From Bacillota bacterium (GTDB taxonomy: Bacteria > Bacillota > Clostridia > Lachnospirales > Lachnospiraceae), in NCBI GenBank assembly GCA_023407575.1, contig JAEYLX010000069.1, positions 210,289 to 274,288 of the forward strand: DNA of 64,000 bases. The letters run 5' to 3'. Of this stretch, positions 17,446 to 25,944 are shown piece after piece (within the stretch, counting starts at the first letter, position 1; each line of letters starts with the position of its first letter). Below the pieces are notes generated by a model that saw only the letters and a program-made list of their open reading frames with translations, ran no database searches and had not been told where the DNA came from. The position numbers were made by a program, and so were the translations under genes.

Positions 17446-19131
17446 TTGTTAGTCAGTCTGCATGTTAAAAATTTTGCTATAATCAATGAAATAGAAGTAT
17501 ATTTTAATGATAATCTTAATATTATGACGGGCGAGACCGGAGCCGGTAAATCAATTATAATTGGATCTATTAATGCGGCTCTCGGTGCAAAGGTGAATAA
17601 GGATATTGTACGTAATGGTGCAGACTATGCTCTGGTTGAACTTATTTTTGATACAAAGGAAGATTCGGTTTTTCGTCGTATGATAGAATTAGATGTTCCT
17701 GTGGAAGGTAATCAGATTATAATTTCTCGTAAGATAATGGCAGGTCGAAGTATCTGTAAAATAAATGGTGAAAATGTGACTGCTTCTGTTTTGTCTGAAA
17801 TTACAGGATTGCTGATTGACATCCATGGGCAGCATGAGCATCAGTCCTTATTACATAAGGCAAATCACTTGGAGATTGTAGATCGATTTGCAAAAGATGA
17901 GATTAGTGGATTGAAACAGCGGTTAGAACAAGCCTATAAAGAATATAGAAGACTGAAAAATGAATTAGAGCAATCCGGCATAGATGAAGAAAAAAGACTT
18001 CGAGAGATTTCATTTTTAGAGTATGAACTGGAGGAAATTACAAAGGCAAACCTGTTAGAAGGTGAAGATGAGGAATTAGCAATTAAGTATAAGAAGTTAT
18101 CCAACGCTAATGCTATCTCTGTTGGGTTAGAACACATTTATCAGTTGACGGGGAATGATGCTGCCGGAGCAGGAGATCTCATAGGACGAGCTTTAAGGCA
18201 ATTATTAAAACTCGCAGATTATGATGAAGTAATAAGATGTTACTTGGATCAACTCACAGAAATTGATGGTTTAGTAAATGATTTTAACCGGGATACATCA
18301 GAGTATCTATCAGACTTAGAGAAGCCCGAAGAAGAGCTTATGGAAGTAACTAAGCGATTGGATTTAATCAATCATTTAAAATCAAAATTCGGTAATTCTG
18401 TTCAAATAATAAAAAATTATGCAAAAGAATGCGAACAGAAATTAGAAAAGTATAGAGATTACGATATCTATATGGATAAGCTAAATAAGTCATTAGAAAA
18501 AGCCGAAGTTGAATTGAAGGAATTATCCGTTCAATTATCAAATATTCGTAAGAGCAAAGCGAAGGAATTAAACATTAAGATTAGTGAGGCCTTAATTTCA
18601 TTGAATTTTCTAGATGTTAAATTTGAAATGACTTTTCAGCAAATGGAGCATTATACAGCAAATGGTTTTGATGATGCAGAATTTATTATTTCTACCAATC
18701 CTGGAGAAAGCATGAAACCTTTGTCAAAAGTGGCATCCGGTGGTGAATTATCCAGAATTATGTTAGGTATAAAATCTGTACTAGCGGATAAAGATGAAAT
18801 TGAAACATTAATTTTTGATGAAATAGATGTTGGTATTAGTGGTAGAACAGCACAGAAGGTTTCAGAGCAATTAGCATTAATTGCTAGAAATCATCAAATT
18901 ATTTGCATCACACATTTGGCACAAATAGCAGCAATGGCAGATACTCATTATATAATAGAGAAGCAAACAGATGGGTTATCTACACAAACTATAATTAATA
19001 AATTAAACTCAAAAGAAGAAATAGAGGAATTATCCAGAATTCTTGGAGGAGCTGAAATTACAGAGCGTGTGAAAGAAAGTGCGAAAGAAATGAAAGAATT
19101 AGCATTAGCTACTAAAAAATACAAGCTTTAA
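17446..19131 (+). CDS. recN: DNA repair protein RecN
   Basis: A 561-residue SMC-like ATPase of usual RecN length. Near the N-terminus is Walker A Gly-Glu-Thr-Gly-Ala-Gly-Lys-Ser; the middle has the Asp-Ile-His-Gly-Gln-His-Glu-His-Gln block and long coiled coils (about 150-390). The C-terminal half has the ABC signature Val-Ala-Ser-Gly-Gly-Glu-Leu-Ser-Arg and Walker B Leu-Ile-Phe-Asp-Glu-Ile-Asp. It acts in double-strand break repair. It starts with TTG after GAGGGATAGG. The recN-spoIVB-spo0A order is a common arrangement in Clostridia and Bacilli. Confidence 0.96.
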   Translation: MLVSLHVKNFAIINEIEVYFNDNLNIMTGETGAGKSIIIGSINAALGAKVNKDIVRNGADYALVELIFDTKEDSVFRRMIELDVPVEGNQIIISRKIMAGRSICKINGENVTASVLSEITGLLIDIHGQHEHQSLLHKANHLEIVDRFAKDEISGLKQRLEQAYKEYRRLKNELEQSGIDEEKRLREISFLEYELEEITKANLLEGEDEELAIKYKKLSNANAISVGLEHIYQLTGNDAAGAGDLIGRALRQLLKLADYDEVIRCYLDQLTEIDGLVNDFNRDTSEYLSDLEKPEEELMEVTKRLDLINHLKSKFGNSVQIIKNYAKECEQKLEKYRDYDIYMDKLNKSLEKAEVELKELSVQLSNIRKSKAKELNIKISEALISLNFLDVKFEMTFQQMEHYTANGFDDAEFIISTNPGESMKPLSKVASGGELSRIMLGIKSVLADKDEIETLIFDEIDVGISGRTAQKVSEQLALIARNHQIICITHLAQIAAMADTHYIIEKQTDGLSTQTIINKLNSKEEIEELSRILGGAEITERVKESAKEMKELALATKKYKL

Positions 19132-19180
19132 AAATTGAAAATTACGTATACTAAAATCATGGATATACAATACTATTGTG

Positions 19181-19211
19181 GGATATACAATACGGTTGTA
19201 TATCCTTTTTT
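19181..19211 (+). terminator. Rho-independent terminator after recN
   Basis: GGATATACAA pairs with TTGTATATCC, followed by six T. A second copy of the 5' arm (19161-19170) lies 20 bases upstream, giving an alternative pairing. Confidence 0.8.
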
Positions 19212-19328
19212 GATGTAAGAAAACGAGAGAGACACTGCATCAAAGAACTTCAAATTAAGTAACAACCTTTAATATATTTTTTAAGACAGCAAGCGCGTGC
19301 ATGAAAAAAAGAGGTATGAGGTGAAAGG

Positions 19329-20612
19329 ATGAGGGTAAACAAAATATATCGAAAGTTTCTAATCTGTTTGTTTATAGTAAATATTGTTGTGTTAGCATTT
19401 TTTATTTATTATTACATCGAAAAAAGTATACCAAATGAAATTAAGCTAGTGGTCGGAACAGAGCAAGACTTCGACTTTAATATGCCCATGCAAGCTAATA
19501 TTGAGACAGAAGATATTGGTGTTATAAGTGTGAATGATCTTAGGGTTCCAGCGAATCAAATTGATATTGATTTAAATCAACCTTTTACATTAGAATCCTC
19601 TCAAACGGGAAAATATAATGTAAGTTTAAAGCTTTTCGGTATTTTTGATTTGAAAAATATTTCACTGGATGTAATTGAAACAAATGAATTGATTCCATGT
19701 GGTTATCCGATTGGTATTTATGTTGAAACAGACGGACTTCTTGTATTGGGTAGTGGACGAATCACAGGTGCCGACGGTCTAAATCATGAACCAATTAACA
19801 ACAAATTAAAGTCTGGGGATTATATATTAGAAATAAACAATATAAAACTTACAGAAAAAAGTGAATTAATTGATGAAATACAAAAATGTGAAGGCAAAGA
19901 TGTAACATTGTTGGTAAGAAGAAATGAGGAAGATTTTACGGTTAAGATTACCCCTGTAAAAACCTCAAGTGGTTCTTACAAAATAGGTGCATGGATTAGG
20001 GATAATACGCAGGGTATCGGAACACTTACGTTTATAACAACTGATGGGCAATTTGGGGCATTAGGTCATGGTATCACTGATATTGATACAGGATTATTAA
20101 TGGATGTAAAACAAGGTTCTATTTATACGGCAGAGATTATGTCAATAATTAAAGGTAAAGAAGGAGCACCGGGGGAATTAATAGGTATGATTCGCCAAAA
20201 TGACAGGTTTCGAATAGGTAAAATTACGAACAATACCTATCAAGGGATATTTGGTAGAATTGGAGGTAATTATGAGGATGACCCATCATTGAAACCTCTG
20301 GAGATAGGATTAAAACAAGAAGTAAAGAAGGGGAAAGCAGTCATTCGCTGTACAATTGATGACAAAATAGAAGATTTTGATATTAATATTGAGAGTGTTG
20401 ATGTTAGTAACAGTAATCATAGCAAAGGTATTGTTTTACGCATTACAGACGAAAGATTATTAAATATGACAGGCGGAATTGTTCAAGGTATGAGTGGTAG
20501 CCCAATTATCCAAAATAACAAGATAATAGGTGCTGTTACGCATGTATTTATACAGGATTCAACGAAAGGTTATGGTACTTTCATAGAGAACATGGTAAAT
20601 AATTTAGAATAA
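19329..20612 (+). CDS. spoIVB: SpoIVB peptidase (family S55), sporulation
   Basis: A 427-residue protein with one N-terminal membrane anchor (about 9-29), a PDZ domain (about 135-205, with Leu-Lys-Ser-Gly-Asp-Tyr-Ile-Leu) and the S55 protease domain. Catalytic motifs are Gly-Ala-Leu-Gly-His-Gly-Ile-Thr-Asp and Gly-Met-Ser-Gly-Ser-Pro-Ile with the nucleophile Ser. In endospore formers it is secreted from the forespore into the intermembrane space and triggers SigK processing by cleaving SpoIVFA. Its position directly before spo0A is conserved in sporulating Firmicutes. Confidence 0.94.
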   Translation: MRVNKIYRKFLICLFIVNIVVLAFFIYYYIEKSIPNEIKLVVGTEQDFDFNMPMQANIETEDIGVISVNDLRVPANQIDIDLNQPFTLESSQTGKYNVSLKLFGIFDLKNISLDVIETNELIPCGYPIGIYVETDGLLVLGSGRITGADGLNHEPINNKLKSGDYILEINNIKLTEKSELIDEIQKCEGKDVTLLVRRNEEDFTVKITPVKTSSGSYKIGAWIRDNTQGIGTLTFITTDGQFGALGHGITDIDTGLLMDVKQGSIYTAEIMSIIKGKEGAPGELIGMIRQNDRFRIGKITNNTYQGIFGRIGGNYEDDPSLKPLEIGLKQEVKKGKAVIRCTIDDKIEDFDINIESVDVSNSNHSKGIVLRITDERLLNMTGGIVQGMSGSPIIQNNKIIGAVTHVFIQDSTKGYGTFIENMVNNLE

Positions 20613-21148
20613 GGAAATGTTTTGTTATAATAAGAAGTCGACGAAATGTGCTAATAAAAATATAAATTTTATCCAATCTTACAGCATATTAATTGATTAA
20701 AATTTATTAAAATACAAAATGTTGTGGTAGACTCTTTTTCTTCGATTTATTCCCTTTTTTCACTGTCGAATGGTGCGACAATAATAGTTTGATACTTTGA
20801 ATCGCAGCAGATATAATTCATTTATGGTAAAAATTTACAAGACAAATCTGGTTGAATTTGGATGTAGCTTTTTGGAATATTGTGTTGATAATTGCCTAAT
20901 AGTGTAAAAGATTAATAAAAAAAGTCATAATATGTTTGATAATATTTGGTAATTATGCTATGGCGATTAAGATTGACGCTAAAATATGGAGGTTATATAA
21001 TAGATTCATAACAACATGAAAACCAAAAAAGCTACACATGATTCACGAACAGTGATGTACCTAATACAGACAACCTAATGTTTATAAGGCACTAAGGGAA
21101 CGAAAAAAATGGCGCGAAATTAATGATTATGGAGGTTGGAAAAGTAAT
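20613..21148 (+). promoter_or_regulatory. Long spoIVB-spo0A intergenic region with paired Spo0A-box-like sites
   Basis: 536 AT-rich bases without a gene. TGTCGAA at 20764-20770 matches the Spo0A box, and TGCGACA at 20774-20780 is a 6/7 match on the other strand, forming TGTCG-N7-CGACA. This suggests autoregulation of spo0A. A small dyad TCAC-N5-GTGA lies near 21048. I could not assign the SigH promoter with confidence. Confidence 0.55.
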
Positions 21149-21949
21149 ATGAGTAAGATTAATGTAGCTATTGTTGATGACAATGAGAGGATGGTAAACC
21201 TTCTCGAAGATATTTTAAAGGCAGACGCAGATATTGAAGTTGTGGGGAAAGCAGAAAATGGAATTGATGCGTTGGACATGATCAAAGAGAAGAAGCCTGA
21301 TGTGGTTTTACTTGATCTTATTATGCCAAAGTTGGACGGGCTAGGTGTAATGGAAAAAATCAGGAAAGATGCAGATATTAAAAAATCACCATCTTTTATA
21401 ATTATCACAGCAATTGGACAAGAAGGTGTGACAGAAAGTGCTTTTGAATTAGGTGCTAATTATTATATTATGAAGCCTTTTGATAATAGTGTAGTGTTGT
21501 CAAGAATTAAGGCAATGAAGGTTGATTATCATAGCAGACTCATTGATAATCACAAAGTAAGTACATATGAGAATAAGTCAGTTTACATGGAAAGAAATTT
21601 GGAATCTGATGTAACTAATATTATTCATGAAATTGGTGTGCCAGCACATATTAAAGGCTACCAATATTTACGAGATGCGATTATGATGTCTGTCAATGAC
21701 GCAGAAATGCTAAATTCTATTACAAAACTTCTTTATCCTTCCATTGCAAAACGGCATAAAACTACGCCTAGTAGAGTAGAAAGAGCTATCCGTCATGCAA
21801 TTGAAGTTGCCTGGAGCAGAGGTAAAATGGAAATGATTGATGAACTATTTGGTTATACTGTTAGCAATGGTAAAGGGAAACCTACTAACTCAGAATTTGT
21901 AGCATTAATAGCTGACAAGATAAGACTAGAGTATAAATTAAGAGCATAA
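21149..21949 (+). CDS. spo0A: Spo0A, master regulator of sporulation
   Basis: A 266-residue response regulator. The receiver (1-120) has Val-Asp-Asp-Asn-Glu-Arg-Met, phospho-acceptor Asp in Leu-Leu-Asp-Leu-Ile-Met-Pro and Lys in Met-Lys-Pro-Phe-Asp. The Spo0A-specific DNA-binding domain (about 150-266) has His-Glu-Ile-Gly-Val-Pro-Ala-His-Ile-Lys-Gly-Tyr, Tyr-Pro-Ser-Ile-Ala-Lys and the recognition helix Thr-Pro-Ser-Arg-Val-Glu-Arg-Ala-Ile-Arg-His-Ala-Ile-Glu. When phosphorylated it binds 0A boxes and starts sporulation. RBS GGAGG. Confidence 0.97.
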   Translation: MSKINVAIVDDNERMVNLLEDILKADADIEVVGKAENGIDALDMIKEKKPDVVLLDLIMPKLDGLGVMEKIRKDADIKKSPSFIIITAIGQEGVTESAFELGANYYIMKPFDNSVVLSRIKAMKVDYHSRLIDNHKVSTYENKSVYMERNLESDVTNIIHEIGVPAHIKGYQYLRDAIMMSVNDAEMLNSITKLLYPSIAKRHKTTPSRVERAIRHAIEVAWSRGKMEMIDELFGYTVSNGKGKPTNSEFVALIADKIRLEYKLRA

Positions 21950-21974
21950 TTTTTATTAATTTAAATATGGATAA

Positions 21975-22020
21975 ATATGGACGTGCCATCAAATGTAATT
22001 ACGTTTTGGCACGTCCATAT
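21975..22020. terminator. Strong hairpin after spo0A
   Basis: ATATGGACGTGCCA and TGGCACGTCCATAT are perfect 14-base arms around an 18-base loop. There is no T-run, so termination may be partial. Confidence 0.65.
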
Positions 22021-22427
22021 TAACATGAAGATAATCATAGTTTAATTTCCAATGGATGAATATATTATGTGCTTTTTTGAAACAATAATTCAGCAGGATA
22101 ACTTTATTATCTTAATCATTAGTCCTAAAATTCTGAATTTATTTAAAGAAATTAATTGTATACTTTTAGTAATAAATGTATAATAAAAGCAATGATAATT
22201 AATAGAAACTATAAATTTGCACAAAAGGAACATGCTTTTTTGATGAAAAATCAACATAATCATAATATTGAGAAAATAGGAAAAGAAAACCTTGAAATTT
22301 AATTCAAAATTAGGTAAAATAAATCTGGATTGAGATTTTTTTGTCAATGTAAATGTTATATTTATTTTGATTAATTACTGCCCTAAGGCAGTAAATTATA
22401 TATTAAACTTTTAGGAGGAATATAATC
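22021..22427 (+). other. Gene-free AT-rich region upstream of gap, with leader hairpin
   Basis: About 400 bases with no credible gene. The only clear element is the hairpin TTACTGCC-CTAA-GGCAGTAA at 22375-22394, 22 bases before the AGGAGG of gap; such a leader stem could stabilise the very abundant gap mRNA. No promoter close to consensus was found. Confidence 0.5.
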
Positions 22428-23441
22428 ATGGCAGTAAAAGTAGCAATTAATGGTTTTGGACGTATCGGCCGTCTTGCTTTCAGACAGATGTTCGGCGCAG
22501 AGGGTTATGAAGTAGTAGCAATCAACGATTTAACAGACGCTAAAATGTTAGCTCACTTATTAAAATACGATTCCGCACAGGGTAGATATGCGAAAGCTGA
22601 TACAGTAGTAGCAAAAGAGAATTCTATCGTTGTTGATGGAAAAGAAATCCAGATCTATGCTGAGAAAAATCCTGCTGATTTACCTTGGGGCAAAATTGGC
22701 GTAGACGTAGTTCTTGAGTGTACAGGCTTCTTTGCTTCTAAAGCAAAATCACAAGCTCATATCGATGCAGGTGCAAAGAAAGTTGTTATTTCTGCTCCAG
22801 CAGGTAATGATCTTCCTACCGTTGTTTTCAGTGTTAATGAGAACATCTTAACAGCTGGCGATACTATTATTTCTGCAGCTTCCTGTACAACAAACTGCCT
22901 AGCTCCTATGGCAGATACATTAAATAAATTAGCAACAATCGAAAAAGGTTTTATGACTACAATTCATGCTTACACAGGTGATCAGATGACTCTTGATGGT
23001 CCTCACAGAAATGGTGACTTAAGAAGAGCTCGTGCTGCAGCTGTAAATATCACACCTAACTCCACAGGTGCTGCTAAAGCAATTGGTCTTGTAATTCCAG
23101 AATTAAGTGGTAAATTAGACGGTGCTGCTCAAAGAGTTCCTGTTCCAACAGGTTCTACTACAGAGTTAGTTGCAGTTGTTAACGGTAAAGTTACAGTAGA
23201 TCAGGTTAACGCAGCAATGAAAGCAGCAGCTAGTGCATCCTTCGGTTACACAGAAGATGAGATCGTTTCTTCTGACGTTATCGGTATTACTTATGGTTCC
23301 TTATTTGATGGAACACAGACTAAGATTACTGATCTTGAAAATGGCAAGACTTTAGTAAAGGTTGTTTCTTGGTATGATAATGAAAACTCCTATACTAGCC
23401 AGATGGTTAGAACTATCAAATATTTCGCTGAATTAGCTTAA
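22428..23441 (+). CDS. gap: Glyceraldehyde-3-phosphate dehydrogenase, type I
   Basis: A 337-residue cytoplasmic glycolytic enzyme that oxidises glyceraldehyde-3-phosphate with NAD and phosphate to 1,3-bisphosphoglycerate. The Rossmann start is Ile-Asn-Gly-Phe-Gly-Arg-Ile-Gly-Arg. The catalytic Cys153 is in Ser-Cys-Thr-Thr-Asn-Cys, with the catalytic His in Thr-Ile-His-Ala-Tyr-Thr-Gly-Asp-Gln. The C-terminus has Trp-Tyr-Asp-Asn-Glu-Asn-Ser-Tyr. Codon use is more biased than in the neighbours, as expected for a highly expressed gene. A strong terminator separates it from pgk. Confidence 0.98.
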   Translation: MAVKVAINGFGRIGRLAFRQMFGAEGYEVVAINDLTDAKMLAHLLKYDSAQGRYAKADTVVAKENSIVVDGKEIQIYAEKNPADLPWGKIGVDVVLECTGFFASKAKSQAHIDAGAKKVVISAPAGNDLPTVVFSVNENILTAGDTIISAASCTTNCLAPMADTLNKLATIEKGFMTTIHAYTGDQMTLDGPHRNGDLRRARAAAVNITPNSTGAAKAIGLVIPELSGKLDGAAQRVPVPTGSTTELVAVVNGKVTVDQVNAAMKAAASASFGYTEDEIVSSDVIGITYGSLFDGTQTKITDLENGKTLVKVVSWYDNENSYTSQMVRTIKYFAELA

Positions 23442-23487
23442 TTAGTTCAACAAGGTTTATCTAATGATGCTTCATTGATCCATCATG

Positions 23488-23516
23488 GGTCCGGTCTTTT
23501 AGGACCGGACCTTTTT
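23488..23516 (+). terminator. Rho-independent terminator after gap
   Basis: GGTCCGGTC pairs with GACCGGACC around a 6-base loop, then TTTTT. Confidence 0.93.
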
Positions 23517-23643
23517 GTTGTTTATGTTTTACAATGCAGTTTAGATTGGATTGTATTATTTAAGACTAAAAGGAACTAAGGAAGTAAGAAATAAGTAACA
23601 TAGGAAACTTTGATTAGAACATATTTTGAAAGGAGTAAGTATT

Positions 23644-24837
23644 ATGTTAAACAAGAAGTCAGTAGATGATATTAATGTACAAGGTAAAAGAGTTTTAGTA
23701 AGATGCGATTTTAATGTTCCTTTGCAGGAAGGAAGAATTACAGATGAGGTTCGTTTGGTAGAAGCACTTCCTACAATTAAAAAACTCCTTGCTGATGGTG
23801 GCAAAGTTATTCTTTGTTCCCATCTTGGTAAGCCAAAGGGTGAACCAAAACCAGAATTATCTTTAGCACCTGTTGCAATAAGATTAGCAGAGCTTTTAGG
23901 ACAGGAAGTTAAATTTGCAAAAGATGATACTGTCGTTGGAGAAAATGCAAAAGCTGCTGTTGCAGCAATGAAAGATGGCGAGGTAGTTCTTTTAGAGAAT
24001 ACACGTTATCGTGTAGAAGAGACTAAAAATGGTGAAGCATTCAGTAAGGAATTAGCTTCCCTTTGCGATATATTTGTTAATGATGCTTTTGGTACAGCAC
24101 ATAGAGCACATTGCTCCAATGTTGGCGTTACTAATTTTGTTGACACTGCAGTTGTTGGTTATTTAATGCAAAAGGAAATTGAGTTCCTTGGCAATGCAGT
24201 GAATAATCCTCAAAGACCTTTTGTAGCAATCCTTGGTGGTTCAAAAGTTTCCAGTAAAATCTCTGTAATTGAGAACTTGCTGGATAAAGTAGACACCTTG
24301 ATTATCGGCGGTGGTATGGCATATACCTTTATGAAATCTTTAGGTGAAGAAGTTGGTTTATCCTTATTAGAAGCTGATTATATTGATTATGCTAAGCAGA
24401 TGCTTGAAAAGGCAGAACAAAAAGGTGTTAGAATGTTAATTCCTATTGATACAGTAGTATCACAGGAATATAGCAATACTGCTCCTTTTAAAACAGTGTT
24501 ACGTGGACAAATTGAACCAAGCTGGGAAGGCCTTGATATTGGTGAGAAGACACGTGAATTGTATGCTGATGCAGTAAAAGATGCAAAAACTGTAGTTTGG
24601 AATGGACCAATGGGTGTATTCGAATTATCAAACTTTGCAGCTGGTACAGTTGCAGTAGCGAAAGCACTCTCTGAAATAGAAGGAACAACCATTATTGGTG
24701 GTGGTGATTCTGCAGCCGCAGTTAATATTCTTGGCTTTGGCGATAAGATGACCCATATTTCAACAGGTGGTGGAGCTTCCTTAGAATTCCTCGAAGGAAA
24801 AGAGCTTCCTGGTATTGCAGCAGCAAACGATAAATAG
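23644..24837 (+). CDS. pgk: Phosphoglycerate kinase
   Basis: A 397-residue glycolytic kinase that transfers phosphate from 1,3-bisphosphoglycerate to ADP. The signature Val-Leu-Val-Arg-Cys-Asp-Phe-Asn-Val-Pro is near the N-terminus. Other marks are Leu-Cys-Ser-His-Leu-Gly-Lys-Pro-Lys-Gly, Asn-Asp-Ala-Phe-Gly-Thr-Ala-His-Arg, Trp-Asn-Gly-Pro-Met-Gly-Val-Phe-Glu and the end Gly-Gly-Gly-Ala-Ser-Leu-Glu-Phe-Leu-Glu-Gly-Lys. ATG 23644 follows AAAGGAG; an in-frame TTG at 23626 lies upstream of that RBS and is not used. Confidence 0.98.
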   Translation: MLNKKSVDDINVQGKRVLVRCDFNVPLQEGRITDEVRLVEALPTIKKLLADGGKVILCSHLGKPKGEPKPELSLAPVAIRLAELLGQEVKFAKDDTVVGENAKAAVAAMKDGEVVLLENTRYRVEETKNGEAFSKELASLCDIFVNDAFGTAHRAHCSNVGVTNFVDTAVVGYLMQKEIEFLGNAVNNPQRPFVAILGGSKVSSKISVIENLLDKVDTLIIGGGMAYTFMKSLGEEVGLSLLEADYIDYAKQMLEKAEQKGVRMLIPIDTVVSQEYSNTAPFKTVLRGQIEPSWEGLDIGEKTRELYADAVKDAKTVVWNGPMGVFELSNFAAGTVAVAKALSEIEGTTIIGGGDSAAAVNILGFGDKMTHISTGGGASLEFLEGKELPGIAAANDK

Positions 24838-24864
24838 TATTAATTTCATAAATACATTGCTGTG

Positions 24865-24909
24865 GCAAGCTTTTCTTTGAATGTAATTGATTTTTAAAGA
24901 AAAGCTTGC
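24865..24909. other. Perfect 14-bp hairpin between pgk and tpi
   Basis: GCAAGCTTTTCTTT and AAAGAAAAGCTTGC enclose a 17-base loop. No T-run follows, so it is more likely a partial terminator or an mRNA-stabilising element. Confidence 0.6.
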
Positions 24910-25003
24910 TACAATCAAATTGGTCATTTTAGTTATTTAACATAGTGCTATAATTTAGTAAGAAATATTTAGGATAAATATTATAAATTTTAGGAGGACA
25001 GTC

Positions 25004-25750
25004 ATGCGTAGAAAGATTATCGCTGGAAACTGGAAAATGAATAAGACACCTGCAGAAGCAGTTGCCTTAATTAATGAATTAAAATCATTGGTAGCTACTG
25101 AGGAAGCAGATGTAGTATTTTGCGTTCCATCTATTTCTTTAACAACTGCAATTGAAGCAGCAAAAGGAACCAATATTGAGATTGGTGCACAAAATATGTA
25201 TTATCAAGAGAATGGTGCATTTACTGGAGAAATCGCTCCAAATATGCTTACCAGCATTGGTGTAAAGTATGTTATTATTGGACATTCTGAAAGAAGAGAA
25301 TATTTTGCAGAGACAGATGAAACCGTTAATCTTAAGGTTTTAAAGGCCTTCGAGCACGGTATCACTCCAATTATATGTTGTGGTGAATCCTTAAAGCAGA
25401 GAGAGCAAGGCATTACAATTGATTTAATTCGTCAGCAGATTAAAGTTGCATTCCTTAATGTAACAGCAGATCAGGCAAAGACTTCTGTAATTGCATATGA
25501 GCCAATCTGGGCAATTGGAACAGGCAAAGTTGCAACTACAGAACAAGCAGAAGAAGTATGTAAAGCGATTCGTGAATGTATCGCGGAAATCTATGATGAT
25601 GCAACAGCGGTTGAAGTTCGTATTCAGTACGGCGGCAGTGTAACAGCAGCAAGTGCTGCAGAGTTATTCTCCCAGGCTAATATTGATGGTGGACTAGTTG
25701 GTGGAGCAAGCTTAAAGGCAGACTTCGGGAAAATTGTAAATTACAAATAA
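25004..25750 (+). CDS. tpiA: Triosephosphate isomerase
   Basis: A 248-residue TIM barrel that interconverts dihydroxyacetone phosphate and glyceraldehyde-3-phosphate. Active-site parts are Gly-Asn-Trp-Lys-Met-Asn (Lys), the catalytic His in Ile-Ile-Gly-His-Ser-Glu-Arg-Arg, and the catalytic Glu in Tyr-Glu-Pro-Ile-Trp-Ala-Ile-Gly-Thr-Gly. The phosphate loop Gly-Gly-Leu-Val-Gly-Gly-Ala-Ser-Leu is at the end. RBS AGGAGG. It lies in the glycolytic block in normal order. Confidence 0.98.
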   Translation: MRRKIIAGNWKMNKTPAEAVALINELKSLVATEEADVVFCVPSISLTTAIEAAKGTNIEIGAQNMYYQENGAFTGEIAPNMLTSIGVKYVIIGHSERREYFAETDETVNLKVLKAFEHGITPIICCGESLKQREQGITIDLIRQQIKVAFLNVTADQAKTSVIAYEPIWAIGTGKVATTEQAEEVCKAIRECIAEIYDDATAVEVRIQYGGSVTAASAAELFSQANIDGGLVGGASLKADFGKIVNYK

Positions 25751-25757
25751 TAATTTA

Positions 25758-25788
25758 CCTCTGGTAAGGTGCATAATCTTGCCAGAGG
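25758..25788. other. Hairpin after tpiA
   Basis: CCTCTGGTAAG pairs with CTTGCCAGAGG (one mismatch) around a 9-base loop; there is no T-run. Similar T-less hairpins follow pgk and spo0A. Confidence 0.55.
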
Positions 25789-25944
25789 AATCGTGGAGTA
25801 TTCATCTTCACAAGTAAAGCATAGTAATATATGAAATTAAATAAATTACATTTAGTTAAATGTTAAGAAAAGCTTCCAACAATATATTTATAATGCATAG
25901 CATTCGGATATATTGCTGGTAAGTGTTAGAATGGAGGAAAAGTA

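Noticed and set aside
22090..22347. Minus-strand ORF of 85 codons in the spo0A-gap intergenic region
   Set aside because: Low-complexity Ile/Phe/Lys-rich translation of AT-rich DNA, no RBS, no family resemblance.
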